Of a stretch of 10,039 bases of DNA, positions 1 through 6,381 are shown piece after piece. Made by a program: the position numbers and the translations under genes. Every line of letters starts with the position of its first letter. Position 1 is the stretch's first letter. The notes under the pieces are model-generated. The model ran no database searches, was not told where the DNA came from, and was given only the letters and a program-made list of their open reading frames with translations. Origin of the DNA: Planctomycetota bacterium (GTDB lineage: Bacteria; Planctomycetota; Phycisphaerae; WQYP01); NCBI GenBank assembly GCA_021798635.1, contig JAJZGH010000189.1, forward strand, positions 1-10,039. The letters run 5' to 3'.

Positions 1-580
1 GGTATTCCAGCACATCAAAGCCGTTGCCTTCGGTGTGCCACAAAGTTCCGGCGGGAAAGCAGACGGCGATAAGCAGCACCGCCAGAGGAATGCAGGCCAG
101 TAGAATCAGAGCGTCTCGGCGGTGCAGAGGGCGGTTGAGAAATTCCAGTTGAGATTTCAGTTGGCGCGCAAAGGGATATCCGGCGGCGGCTGAGGCAATT
201 AACAGTATGCCGCAAGTCAACCCGGAAATCAGGCCGCAACTTCCCAAGGCCAGCGTAGCCAGACTTAAAGCTCCCATTCCCAGAGCAGCCGCCAGAACCA
301 GGCGAAAGCCCAAGGGCCACGGGGAAAGCTGCATCATGGGTAAGTCGCGCAAGGGATGAGTCAGCGCCAAGCCCAGCAACATGGCCGGTAGAATAATGAT
401 TCCGGCCCAGGCGGCATTACACAGGGTTGCCAATACCGCCGGCATTTGCGATCCGGAAATTACCAGCATCACCAGCAATGTAGTGATAAACATGACTGGC
501 AGTAACATCCAGCGCGGCAGATGATCGCCGCCAGTGGACGCGGATGGGTGCGTTCGGCGGTAAGCAATACGTGGCTTCAT
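1..580 (-). CDS. Multi-pass membrane protein, N-terminal part (possible GT-C type glycosyltransferase), cut by window edge
   Basis: An open frame runs leftward from ATG at 578-580 through base 1 without a stop, giving 193 visible residues; an in-frame TGA at 596-598 bounds it upstream. The protein has a short basic N-terminus (MKPRIAYRRTH) and about five hydrophobic segments (roughly residues 24-44, 47-73, 89-112, 114-135, 155-172), so it is an inner-membrane protein. The last segment is followed by FPAGTLWHTEGNGFDVLEY, which resembles the first extracytoplasmic loop of large planctomycete membrane proteins related to GT-C glycosyltransferases, where acidic residues follow the first helices. 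That family link is from memory and is tentative. No strong Shine-Dalgarno precedes the ATG. It lies 79 bp downstream of mscL on the same strand. Gene existence is well supported by continuous membrane-protein composition; function is uncertain. Confidence 0.75.
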   Translation of the reverse strand, partial: MKPRIAYRRTHPSASTGGDHLPRWMLLPVMFITTLLVMLVISGSQMPAVLATLCNAAWAGIIILPAMLLGLALTHPLRDLPMMQLSPWPLGFRLVLAAALGMGALSLATLALGSCGLISGLTCGILLIASAAAGYPFARQLKSQLEFLNRPLHRRDALILLACIPLAVLLIAVCFPAGTLWHTEGNGFDVLEY

Positions 581-659
581 GACGCAACCCAACAGTCAGG
601 GGGCATAGTGTCAGATCATCACCGGGCAACCGAACGGCCGACAAGGCGATGGTACATCC

Positions 660-1196
660 CTAAGCCGCCGCCGGCTGTTGGCTGCAACAGCTTTTGCATT
701 TGGTAGCGGCTGCCGGGATGGTATCCAGGCAGAACGCGCATGATTTTGTGGGTGGCGGTGGCGGAGCCGGTGGCGGCGGTGGCGGGGCCTTTACCAACAT
801 CTTAATGACGATGAAGCAGACCAGGCCGGTGATGACTAACGTCAGAAACGTGTTGGCCAGATCGCCGATGAGCAATTTCACCGGCTCCATGATGGCCATA
901 TGCGTTTTAGGGTCAAGAATCGGTTTGAACGTCGTGGGATTGAGTTTTGGAACATGACCAATGGTAATACCCGCAGTGCGCCAGGAGCCGTTGGGCAGGA
1001 ACAAATTGATAATCGGCATGATCAGGTCAGCATTAACTTTGCCCACAAACCCGCCAAAGGCACCGCCAATGATGACACCGATAGCCAGCGAGAGCGCATT
1101 GCCCTGAAACAGGAATTTTTTGAATTCATGGTGGAATCCCAGGGTCTTTTCCTTCAGCGCCTTGTGATCCAGCAACTTTTTGGCGTCAAAATCCAT
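660..1196 (-). CDS. mscL: Large-conductance mechanosensitive channel MscL with C-terminal zinc ribbon
   Basis: The 178-residue product is a homo-oligomeric inner-membrane channel that opens under membrane tension to release solutes during hypo-osmotic shock. Residues 25-60 carry the MscL signature ([20 protein letters not shown] then [18 protein letters not shown]), covering the N-terminal helix and pore-lining TM1; TM2 is about residues 108-134. The periplasmic loop (about 66-105) is longer than in E. coli MscL. After TM2 there is a proline run (138-149) and then CAFC-X10-CKSC (Cys153, 156, 167, 170, with an extra Cys171), a predicted zinc ribbon. Similar tails are known in MscL of several phyla. 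ATG 1196 is chosen because GGAG at 1206-1209 sits 9 nt upstream; an in-frame TTG at 1214 would add six residues but lies in front of that site. It lies 68 bp after the LysR gene on the same strand. Confidence 0.95.
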   Translation of the reverse strand: MDFDAKKLLDHKALKEKTLGFHHEFKKFLFQGNALSLAIGVIIGGAFGGFVGKVNADLIMPIINLFLPNGSWRTAGITIGHVPKLNPTTFKPILDPKTHMAIMEPVKLLIGDLANTFLTLVITGLVCFIVIKMLVKAPPPPPPAPPPPPTKSCAFCLDTIPAAATKCKSCCSQQPAAA

Positions 1197-1205
1197 AACG
1201 TGCAA

Positions 1206-1209
1206 CTCC
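1206..1209 (-). promoter_or_regulatory. Shine-Dalgarno site of mscL
   Basis: GGAG on the minus strand with 9 nt to ATG 1196. It decides the start in favour of this ATG over the in-frame TTG at 1212-1214, because a ribosome starting at TTG would need a site further upstream and none is evident. Confidence 0.6.
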
Positions 1210-1264
1210 GGCAACCCATCATCTAAACCGATGGGCGGTATTAGAAGGGATAGTTAACCGGGAA

Positions 1265-2170
1265 TCAAGTATCGATGAGTTTTGTTTTGGTTCGAAGTAA
1301 GGCGATAAACTGTTCCACCGGCTTGCTCCAATGGCGACTTTTGACCCATAAAATGTGCAAGGATCTTTCAATGCGCCCGTCGGCAAGGTTTAAGGAAACA
1401 ATACCGTTGGCGTTGGCTGCGGCACCAGAATCACCGGCGGCCAACGCGGAAATGACGGCCACGCCGGCTCCTGCGGCCACCAGAGCCTTAATGGCCTCGG
1501 TACTGGCGAGTTCTAAAATCGGCTTGAGCGTTACCCCGCGTTTGACGGCAGCGAGTTCCAGCACCGTGCGGGTGCCGGAACCGGGTTCCCGGATGATTAA
1601 CGGTTCTCTGACCAGCATTTCCAAGGTGATGCGCTTGCGTGTGGTCAAGGGATGATTCGTGGGAACAATGGGAACCAACTGATCTTTCCAGAAGACCCGG
1701 CTGGCCAATTCAGGATGGTCCACCGAGCCTTCGGTAAATCCAAGGTGCAGCGTGCCATCCAGCAAGGCTTGCTGAACTTCTGCAGTATTTGCAATACGCA
1801 CGGAAAGCTGCACGCCGGGATGCGCCTGCCGATACGCCGCCAGCAGTGGAGGCAGGAGATACGCACCGATGGTCGTGCTGGAACCAATGGCCAGGCGGCC
1901 TTGTTTAAGATCCCGTATGTCGGCCAGGGCATGTTCGGTTTCTGAAAAGAGATCAGCAAGACGGCGCGCATACGGCACGAGGGTGACGCCCGCGTCCGTT
2001 AAAGCGATGCCGCGGGGTCGGCGATCCATAAGCCTTACCCCCAGCGACTTTTCCAATTGCGCCATCTGCATCGAAACCGCAGGCTGGCTGATGCCTTGAA
2101 GTTTAGCACCCGCGCTGAACCCGCCCGAATCAGCCACGGCCAGAAATGTCATTAATCGCTCATACGTCAT
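1265..2170 (-). CDS. LysR-family transcriptional regulator (YeiE/CysB/CbbR-like)
   Basis: The 301-residue protein has the full LysR layout and normal length. An N-terminal winged helix-turn-helix occupies residues 3-62, with the recognition region FSAGAKLQGISQPAVSMQM at 18-36. A linker helix follows to about residue 90, then a periplasmic-binding-like effector domain at about 91-295. Within the effector domain, IREPGSGT (193-200) and STEAIKALVAAGAGVAVIS (223-241) are segments typical of the CysB/CbbR/YeiE branch, which senses small anions or metabolites. It is transcribed divergently from the YeiH-family transporter 129 bp away, the arrangement seen for yeiE-yeiH in enterobacteria, so it probably controls that gene and itself from the shared spacer. 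The ligand cannot be read from sequence; sulfur oxyanions are a reasonable guess by analogy. No clear Shine-Dalgarno is visible, but ATG 2170 gives the standard N-terminus. Confidence 0.93.
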   Translation of the reverse strand: MTYERLMTFLAVADSGGFSAGAKLQGISQPAVSMQMAQLEKSLGVRLMDRRPRGIALTDAGVTLVPYARRLADLFSETEHALADIRDLKQGRLAIGSSTTIGAYLLPPLLAAYRQAHPGVQLSVRIANTAEVQQALLDGTLHLGFTEGSVDHPELASRVFWKDQLVPIVPTNHPLTTRKRITLEMLVREPLIIREPGSGTRTVLELAAVKRGVTLKPILELASTEAIKALVAAGAGVAVISALAAGDSGAAANANGIVSLNLADGRIERSLHILWVKSRHWSKPVEQFIALLRTKTKLIDT

Positions 2171-2299
2171 GGCATAACAATAACTGATGATTGATATTAT
2201 AGCAATTTATTCGACTGATATACTGGCAAGGTCTATGATGGCACCGACCTGGAGGGATGTGCTTAGCCCTTGCACGATGATGGTTTCAGGAGTTTGATG
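2171..2299. promoter_or_regulatory. Divergent regulatory spacer between the LysR gene and the YeiH-family gene
   Basis: This AT-rich 129-bp spacer must hold promoters for both genes. On the plus strand, TG-A-TATACT at 2216-2224 is an extended -10 box (TGnTATAAT-like) suited to driving the transporter gene; no good -35 lies 17 bp upstream, which fits an extended -10 promoter or an activator-dependent one. An imperfect dyad lies at 2174-2200, with ATAACAAT (2174-2181) facing ATTGATATTAT (2190-2200) and a CAAT-N8-ATTG core. It sits just upstream of that -10 and close to the LysR start, a usual place for a LysR operator. The operator assignment is inference. Confidence 0.45.
2288..2292 (+). promoter_or_regulatory. 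Shine-Dalgarno site of the YeiH-family gene
   Basis: AGGAG lies 7 nt before ATG 2300 and 4 nt before ATG 2297. It argues against the upstream in-frame TTG at 2270 and points to the second ATG of the ATGATG pair. Confidence 0.65.
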
Positions 2300-3376
2300 A
2301 TGCCCCCGCTGGATGAAGAAGAACAGGCCATTGCGTTAGATTTACAGACTTCGGCCGTCAGGCCCATGGATGCACTTCTGCGTTTGTTTGACGCGATTAA
2401 TCGACCGGTATTTGTACTGGCCATCGTGTTTTGCCTGTCACCATGGGCCTCAGCACCCATAGCCCTGGCGTTGGGCATGGCTCTGGCGTTGACCATCGGT
2501 ACGCCGTGGCGCACCACGGCCCACAAGACCGCAAAACTCATGCTGCAGTTTTGTGTGGTGCTGCTGGGATTTACCATGAATCTCCATACCGTTCTGGCGG
2601 CCGGGGCGGCAGGGGCCTTGATGGCGGCAGCGAGTATCAGTGTGACCTTTCTGGCCGGATGGCTGCTGGGACGCTGGCTTAAAATTGATCCGCAGACATC
2701 ATGGCTGATCAGTTCCGGCACAGCCATCTGCGGCGGATCAGCCATCGCCGCCGTGGCTACGGTGCTGGACGCCGGTGAAAGTCAGATGACGGTTTCAATG
2801 GGCACGGTATTTCTGCTCAATGCTGTCGCGTTATATTTATTTGTGCCCATCGGCCATGCGCTACATCTCACGCAGTATCAGTTTGGCGTGTGGGCAGGCA
2901 TATCCATACATGATATTTCATCGGTCGTGGCGGCCTCATCACGTTACGGCCCCTCAGCTCTGACGACGGCAACAGCTGTGAAACTTTCGCGGGCATTATG
3001 GATTGTTCCGGTGTCCATGGTTTTTGGGTGGTATGCCGGACGCATTGCCCGCAGCGAGCCGGCGGCCTTGAAAAGCGAATCGATCGGCAATAAACCATCG
3101 GATGCGCCGGCTCGCAAGGCCAAAGTGCATGTGCCCTGGTTTATCGGGTTATTTCTGGCGGCGTCACTATCACGGAGTTTCATCCCGGCAATTGATCACG
3201 CGGCACCGGATATCAGCCATCTAAGTGAGATCGGTTTAACGGTCACACTGTTTCTCATTGGCGCGGGGCTTTCGCGCGCTACGCTGAAAAAAGTCGGCAT
3301 TCGGCCGATGGTTCAGGGCGTGCTGCTGTGGCTGCTGATGGGCGGCGGCACGCTGGTGCTGATTTTGCTGCACTAA
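2300..3376 (+). CDS. yeiH: YeiH/UPF0324 family membrane transporter (putative sulfate exporter family)
   Basis: The 358-residue polytopic membrane protein is close to the family's usual 330-370. Hydrophobic segments lie at about 37-67, 79-98, 102-126, 133-155, 165-187, 194-213, 228-247, 279-295, 308-325 and 337-356. Two family hallmarks are present: TAICGGSAIAA (141-151) and GVWAGISIHDISSVVAA (196-212), the latter matching the usual SIH-E/D-VVAA element. A charged cytoplasmic loop at about 248-277 separates the two halves. The first 30 residues (acidic MPPLDEEEQ start) form a hydrophilic tail. The family is annotated as putative sulfate exporters, but its transport substrate is poorly established. 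It is divergent from a LysR regulator that probably controls it, possibly in response to sulfite or a related anion. The symbol denotes the family, not proven orthology. Start chosen from AGGAG at 2288-2292. Confidence 0.92.
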   Translation: MPPLDEEEQAIALDLQTSAVRPMDALLRLFDAINRPVFVLAIVFCLSPWASAPIALALGMALALTIGTPWRTTAHKTAKLMLQFCVVLLGFTMNLHTVLAAGAAGALMAAASISVTFLAGWLLGRWLKIDPQTSWLISSGTAICGGSAIAAVATVLDAGESQMTVSMGTVFLLNAVALYLFVPIGHALHLTQYQFGVWAGISIHDISSVVAASSRYGPSALTTATAVKLSRALWIVPVSMVFGWYAGRIARSEPAALKSESIGNKPSDAPARKAKVHVPWFIGLFLAASLSRSFIPAIDHAAPDISHLSEIGLTVTLFLIGAGLSRATLKKVGIRPMVQGVLLWLLMGGGTLVLILLH

Positions 3377-3382
3377 GGCCCA

Positions 3383-3402
3383 CCGGTGGATAAATCCACC
3401 GG
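3383..3402. repeat. Perfect 9-bp palindrome after the YeiH-family gene
   Basis: CCGGTGGAT (3383-3391) and ATCCACCGG (3394-3402) are exact reverse complements separated by AA. The palindrome begins 7 nt after the stop codon. There is no following T-run, so it is not a classic intrinsic terminator by itself. It could stabilise the 3' end of the mRNA, be a REP-like dispersed repeat, or bind a protein. Its last four bases are shared with the left arm of the next inverted repeat, so the two hairpins cannot both form. Confidence 0.7.
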
Positions 3403-3465
3403 CTAACATACACGCATACCGCACCGTGTCGGTGTTCTTAATTTATTTTGGCGTATGTTAGCCGG
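3399..3465. repeat. 13-bp perfect inverted repeat enclosing a terminator-like hairpin
   Basis: CCGGCTAACATAC (3399-3411) is the exact reverse complement of GTATGTTAGCCGG (3453-3465), 41 bp apart. With a two-base bulge the arms extend by GC on the inner side. The enclosed segment contains a small hairpin and a T-rich tract. The element may be a stem-loop at the end of the transporter mRNA, a small mobile palindrome, or the termini of a short insertion; no target-site duplication is obvious. Confidence 0.65.
3421..3449 (+). terminator. Candidate intrinsic terminator of the YeiH-family gene
   Basis: CACCG (3422-3426), loop TGT, CGGTG (3430-3434), extendable by one G-U pair, followed by the T-rich tract TTCTTAATTTATTTT to 3449. 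The stem is short, so strength is uncertain, but position 45 nt after the stop and the U-rich tail fit a terminator. Confidence 0.5.
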
Positions 3466-3660
3466 CACATTGAATTTGCCGGGGGCGGCGGGCGTCGCAA
3501 TTCCCGCGCCCGGGCGACGATGCGGCCCCATTTTCGCGGGCGATGGCGGGCACAGCGAACAACAAACCACGATCGCAGCGCCGGCGGGGTCCGGAAAATG
3601 GGACGCCGTTACCGTCGCCGCGCCCCGCCGTTCGGCTGCCGAAGGCGCGTTGTCCCCAAA
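3466..3660. other. GC-rich non-coding block with long imperfect inverted repeat
   Basis: This stretch is far richer in G+C than its flanks and has no convincing coding frame; the short open frames on both strands give arginine/glycine/alanine-rich translations typical of GC-rich non-coding DNA. A long imperfect inverted repeat is visible: GCGACG (3514-3519), GGC (3524-3526) and CCCATTTTC (3527-3535) face GAAAATGGG (3594-3602), GCC (3605-3607) and CGTCGC (3613-3618). A second local hairpin pairs TTCGGC (3631-3636) with GCCGAA (3638-3643). It lies wholly upstream of the rnr promoter, so it is probably not part of the rnr mRNA leader. It could be a small structured RNA, a repeat-type palindrome, or a relic insertion. 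Confidence 0.45.
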
Positions 3661-3680
3661 GACTTATAATGCGATATAAT
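3650..3680 (+). promoter_or_regulatory. Promoter of rnr with two perfect -10 boxes
   Basis: Two perfect TATAAT hexamers occur at 3665-3670 and 3675-3680. A TTGTCC at 3650-3655 could serve as -35 for the second with a 19-bp spacer, which is longer than ideal. They lie 31-46 bp before the rnr start codon and just after the GC-rich block, the natural place for a vegetative sigma-70-type promoter. Confidence 0.6.
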
Positions 3681-3686
3681 AGATCC

Positions 3687-3707
3687 ATGGGTACTTTTAT
3701 GGAGTAA
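3687..3707 (+). other. Six-codon mini-ORF directly before rnr, in the same frame
   Basis: ATG at 3687 opens MGTFME and stops at TAA 3705-3707, one codon before the rnr TTG start and in the same reading frame. It begins about 7 nt after the second TATAAT, so it may lie at the very 5' end of the mRNA. It may be a regulatory leader peptide, chance, or a sign that rnr once started at this ATG and acquired a stop. Confidence 0.3.
3701..3704 (+). promoter_or_regulatory. Shine-Dalgarno site of rnr
   Basis: GGAG with a 6-nt spacer to TTG 3711. Because an in-frame TAA lies at 3705-3707, TTG 3711 is the only plausible start that keeps the full N-terminal domain, and this site supports it. Confidence 0.6.
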
Positions 3708-3710
3708 ATA

Positions 3711-6212
3711 TTGTTAGACCCCCTTATTGGACAAATTCTTGACGTACTGGCCGCCGCTGATGGCGGGCCGGTTTCGCTGCGCGATATGATGACGCGCCTG
3801 GACCTGGCCCCAAAACAACAGGAGCAACTTCATCATGCGTTAGATACGCTGATTACCGCGGATTGCGTGGTGCCAAAAGAGGATGGCCGGGCGATGGCGC
3901 TACCGGACATGAAGCAGCAGGCTGCGGGCGTTTTTCACGGGACCGGACGCGGATTCGGATTTGTTACGCCGCTGCGGCCCGACAAGCTTGGGGATTTATT
4001 TATCCCCCCTTCCGATACGCTGGACGCCATCAGCGGCGATCTGGTGATTATCCGCATTGTTGCGATAGACAAGCAGGATTCTCGCGGGCGCAGCCGCACC
4101 GGGCGCGTGATCCGTATCTTACGGCGCGGCACCAACCGCTGTGTGGGCACGTTGGCCCGGCAACTCAATGCGTGGGTGGTGATTCCGGATGGCTCGATTC
4201 TCAAGCAGCCGGTTTCCATACAGGACGCCTCCGCCAAATCTGCTTCAGAGGGTGACAAAGTAGTCGTGGAATTGCTGGAATTCCCGCGCGCGGGCAAACC
4301 TGCCGAAGGGGTCATAACCGAAGTAATTGGCCCGCACGGCGAGCCGGAAGTGGAACTGGCTTCCGTGATGAAGCAGTTCGATTTACCGATGGAATTTCCG
4401 CCGGAAGTACTGGAGCAGGCCGGAAAAGCCGCCCGCGATTTTGATACCGCATCACTGGAGGACAGAGAAGATATTAGCGATCTGGTAACGGTGACCATTG
4501 ACCCCGACGATGCGCGCGATTTTGATGACGCCATCACCCTGCAACTGCTGGATCATAGTGAAGAAAAGCCGGTGGAGGATCTACTGGGTCCAGCCAAGCG
4601 CGATCAGCCCGGCACTGCGGTGTGGGAACTGGGTGTGCATATTGCCGATGTTTCACATTTTGTCGCCGTGGAAAGCCCGCTGGATTTAGAGGCCCGGAGA
4701 CGCGGCAACAGCATTTATTTCCCGCGGCACGTTATACCCATGCTGCCGGAGGTGCTGTCCAACGGCGTCTGTTCTTTGCAGGAAAATAAACCGCGCTTAA
4801 CCAAGAGCGCTTTTATCCGCTACGACCGGCATGGACATGTTGTTTCCACACGCTGCGCGAATACCATTATTCGGTCGCGCCGGCGCTTTACCTATACGCA
4901 GGCGCAGGCGATTATTGATGACGCCAGGGGACAGGGGCGGCCCTACGCCAAGGGCCTGTTGGAATCGCCACCGGATCCGAATGTGCCGCAGGTTGCCGCA
5001 CCGATACGCGACTTACTGGTGAACATGGATCGTCTGGCGCGGGCCATTGAACAGCGGCGGCTGGATCAGGGAATGATCGTGCTGGATTTGCCGGAAGTGG
5101 AACTGGTGATGGACGGCACCGGTCGGGTTATTGACGCCCATCCCGGCGACGATGCCTACACCCATAAAATTATCGAAATGTTCATGGTGGAAGCCAATGA
5201 GGCCGTGGCGACATTTCTTACCAGCCGGAAGCTTAGCGTCCTAAGGCGGATTCACCCCGACCCCGACATGGACGCCAGTGAGAACGTGCGGCAATTTGTG
5301 CTTTCCACGGGACACAAGCTGCCGAAAAAACTGGATCGCAATGTAATTCGCGAACTGTTGGATTCCGTGCGCGGCACACCCCTGGCTTATGCGATCCATT
5401 TAAGCGTGCTTAAGACTTTCAGCACCGCAGAATATTCGCCTCTGGAACAGGGCCATTATGCGTTAGCCAGTGCGAATTATGCCCACTTTACCTCCCCGAT
5501 TCGGCGCTATGCCGATCTGGTCATTCATCGTCTGCTGGATAGCGTTCTGACCGGCACGCGGAAAAAGACCGCGCGCGGCAAAAAACACCCCGTTAAGCCT
5601 GCGGCGACCGTTAGCACGGAAATTAACGCCCTGATGCCCATAACACTGGGCAATGTGCCGGACTACAACGCCCTGGTGCGCCTGGCGCGGCATTTGTCCT
5701 TTACCGAACGCCGGGCACAGGATGCCGAGCGCGAATTGCGGGCGGTGAAAGTTCTGGATTTACTTTCCCAGCATATCGGGGATGTCATTGACGGCGTGGT
5801 GACGGGCGTAAACAATTCCGGCGTATTTGTGCAATCCACCCGATTCCTGGTGGAGGGGCAGATACGCATGAATGATCTGCCCCCGGATTACTGGATTTAC
5901 GACCAGCGCACGGCGTGCCTGCGCGGCCAGCGTTCCGGGCGGCGAATCACGTTGGGTGATCTGGCCCGGGTACAAATTGTGGCGGTGAACATTTCCTCAC
6001 GCCGCATGGAAGTGCGGCTGATTGAACACGGCTCAACGATTCACGGTGAAAAGCACCTGCGGAAAGTTGAACCCGCGCGTGCTCCCAAGCCGGGAAAAAT
6101 TCAGGAACCCGGCGACCGCACGCCTGAGCGACGTAAGCATAAACACGGCAAAGAACCATCCAAGGATGGGAAACGCTCCAAACGCTTCGGCCGGCGAAGA
6201 CGCGGACGGTAA
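3711..6212 (+). CDS. rnr: Ribonuclease R (RNase II/RNB family 3'-5' exoribonuclease)
   Basis: The 833-residue enzyme degrades RNA processively from the 3' end, including structured RNA, and takes part in mRNA decay and RNA quality control. Domains in order: winged-helix N-terminus (about 1-65); first cold-shock domain (about 72-118, with GRGFGFVTP and DLFIPP); second cold-shock-like domain (about 140-205); RNB catalytic domain (about 255-615); S1 domain (about 689-772, GVVTGVNNSGVFVQ). The catalytic metal-binding motif TIDPDDARDFDDA spans 262-274 with Asp264, 270, 272 and 273. SPIRRYADLVIHR (near 595-607) is the conserved late RNB motif. The C-terminus is a lysine/arginine-rich tail ending RFGRRRRGR, typical of RNase R rather than RNase II. 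Length is close to the E. coli enzyme. The start is TTG with GGAG 6 nt upstream. It appears to be a single-gene unit with its own promoter; a weak terminator-like hairpin follows. Confidence 0.97.
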   Translation: MLDPLIGQILDVLAAADGGPVSLRDMMTRLDLAPKQQEQLHHALDTLITADCVVPKEDGRAMALPDMKQQAAGVFHGTGRGFGFVTPLRPDKLGDLFIPPSDTLDAISGDLVIIRIVAIDKQDSRGRSRTGRVIRILRRGTNRCVGTLARQLNAWVVIPDGSILKQPVSIQDASAKSASEGDKVVVELLEFPRAGKPAEGVITEVIGPHGEPEVELASVMKQFDLPMEFPPEVLEQAGKAARDFDTASLEDREDISDLVTVTIDPDDARDFDDAITLQLLDHSEEKPVEDLLGPAKRDQPGTAVWELGVHIADVSHFVAVESPLDLEARRRGNSIYFPRHVIPMLPEVLSNGVCSLQENKPRLTKSAFIRYDRHGHVVSTRCANTIIRSRRRFTYTQAQAIIDDARGQGRPYAKGLLESPPDPNVPQVAAPIRDLLVNMDRLARAIEQRRLDQGMIVLDLPEVELVMDGTGRVIDAHPGDDAYTHKIIEMFMVEANEAVATFLTSRKLSVLRRIHPDPDMDASENVRQFVLSTGHKLPKKLDRNVIRELLDSVRGTPLAYAIHLSVLKTFSTAEYSPLEQGHYALASANYAHFTSPIRRYADLVIHRLLDSVLTGTRKKTARGKKHPVKPAATVSTEINALMPITLGNVPDYNALVRLARHLSFTERRAQDAERELRAVKVLDLLSQHIGDVIDGVVTGVNNSGVFVQSTRFLVEGQIRMNDLPPDYWIYDQRTACLRGQRSGRRITLGDLARVQIVAVNISSRRMEVRLIEHGSTIHGEKHLRKVEPARAPKPGKIQEPGDRTPERRKHKHGKEPSKDGKRSKRFGRRRRGR

Positions 6213-6261
6213 ATAACAGTACCAAGACATTTCCCGATTTGTGCCGCAGTCTCACCGGACG

Positions 6262-6280
6262 ACCCGGCAAGTCGGGTTTT
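6262..6280 (+). terminator. Weak candidate terminator after rnr
   Basis: ACCCG (6262-6266), six-base loop, CGGGT (6273-6277), then TTTT counted from 6277. The stem is only five pairs and the T-run is short and followed by GGGG, so termination may be partial. It directly abuts the three-way-junction element. Confidence 0.35.
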
Positions 6281-6350
6281 GGGGAAGCTATTCGGGACGC
6301 GTTCCTCTGCGGCCCGCGCGGCAATAAGGTATTACCGCAGCTTTCCCAAA
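6278..6350. other. 73-nt predicted three-way-junction structure in the rnr-GT9 spacer
   Basis: Hand pairing gives three helices. The closing helix is TTTGGGGAAGCT (6278-6289) with AGCTTTCCCAAA (6339-6350): 12 consecutive pairs, one of them G-U. The second helix is CGGGACGC (6293-6300) with GCGGCCCG (6309-6316): 7 pairs and one A-G mismatch, 8-nt loop. The third is GCGGCAATA (6318-6326) with TATTACCGC (6330-6338): 8 pairs and one mismatch, triloop AGG. Linkers are 3, 1 and 0 nt. It ends 31 nt before the GT9 start, so on the plus strand it could be a structured 5' leader or a small RNA; it could equally be a palindromic DNA repeat. It is not a tRNA: no T-loop motif, no anticodon stem, and the closing helix is too long. 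CCGCAG also occurs at 6244-6249 and could compete for 6307-6312. Confidence 0.45.
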
Positions 6351-6381
6351 TAGGTTGCATTTTGCACATGGGATTCTGATC

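Noticed and set aside
15..320. Leftward 101-codon open frame
   Set aside because: It is out of frame with the continuous membrane-protein frame covering 1-580, which has clear hydrophobic helices; this one has a low-quality Arg/Ser-rich translation.
417..644. Leftward 75-codon open frame spanning the start of the partial membrane protein
   Set aside because: It overlaps the start of the supported membrane protein in another frame and shows no domain or coding signature.
694..957. Rightward open frame with a glycine-rich stretch
   Set aside because: It is the antisense of the proline linker and TM2 of mscL; the glycine run is only the complement of proline codons.
1197..1214. Upstream TTG start for mscL adding six residues
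   Set aside because: The good Shine-Dalgarno GGAG at 1206-1209 lies inside this extension and is correctly spaced for ATG 1196.
2270..2299. Upstream TTG start for the YeiH-family gene
   Set aside because: AGGAG at 2288-2292 lies downstream of this TTG and is well placed for ATG 2300; the extra residues have no family support.
3448..3688. Overlapping 73-76 codon open frames on both strands in the yeiH-rnr spacer
   Set aside because: Arg/Gly/Ala-rich translations in a GC-rich block, no ribosome sites of note and several equal frames: typical of non-coding GC-rich DNA.
6278..6350. Structured spacer considered as a tRNA gene
   Set aside because: The size fits, but the closing helix is 12 bp, only two inner hairpins exist, and no T-loop or anticodon-loop pattern is present.
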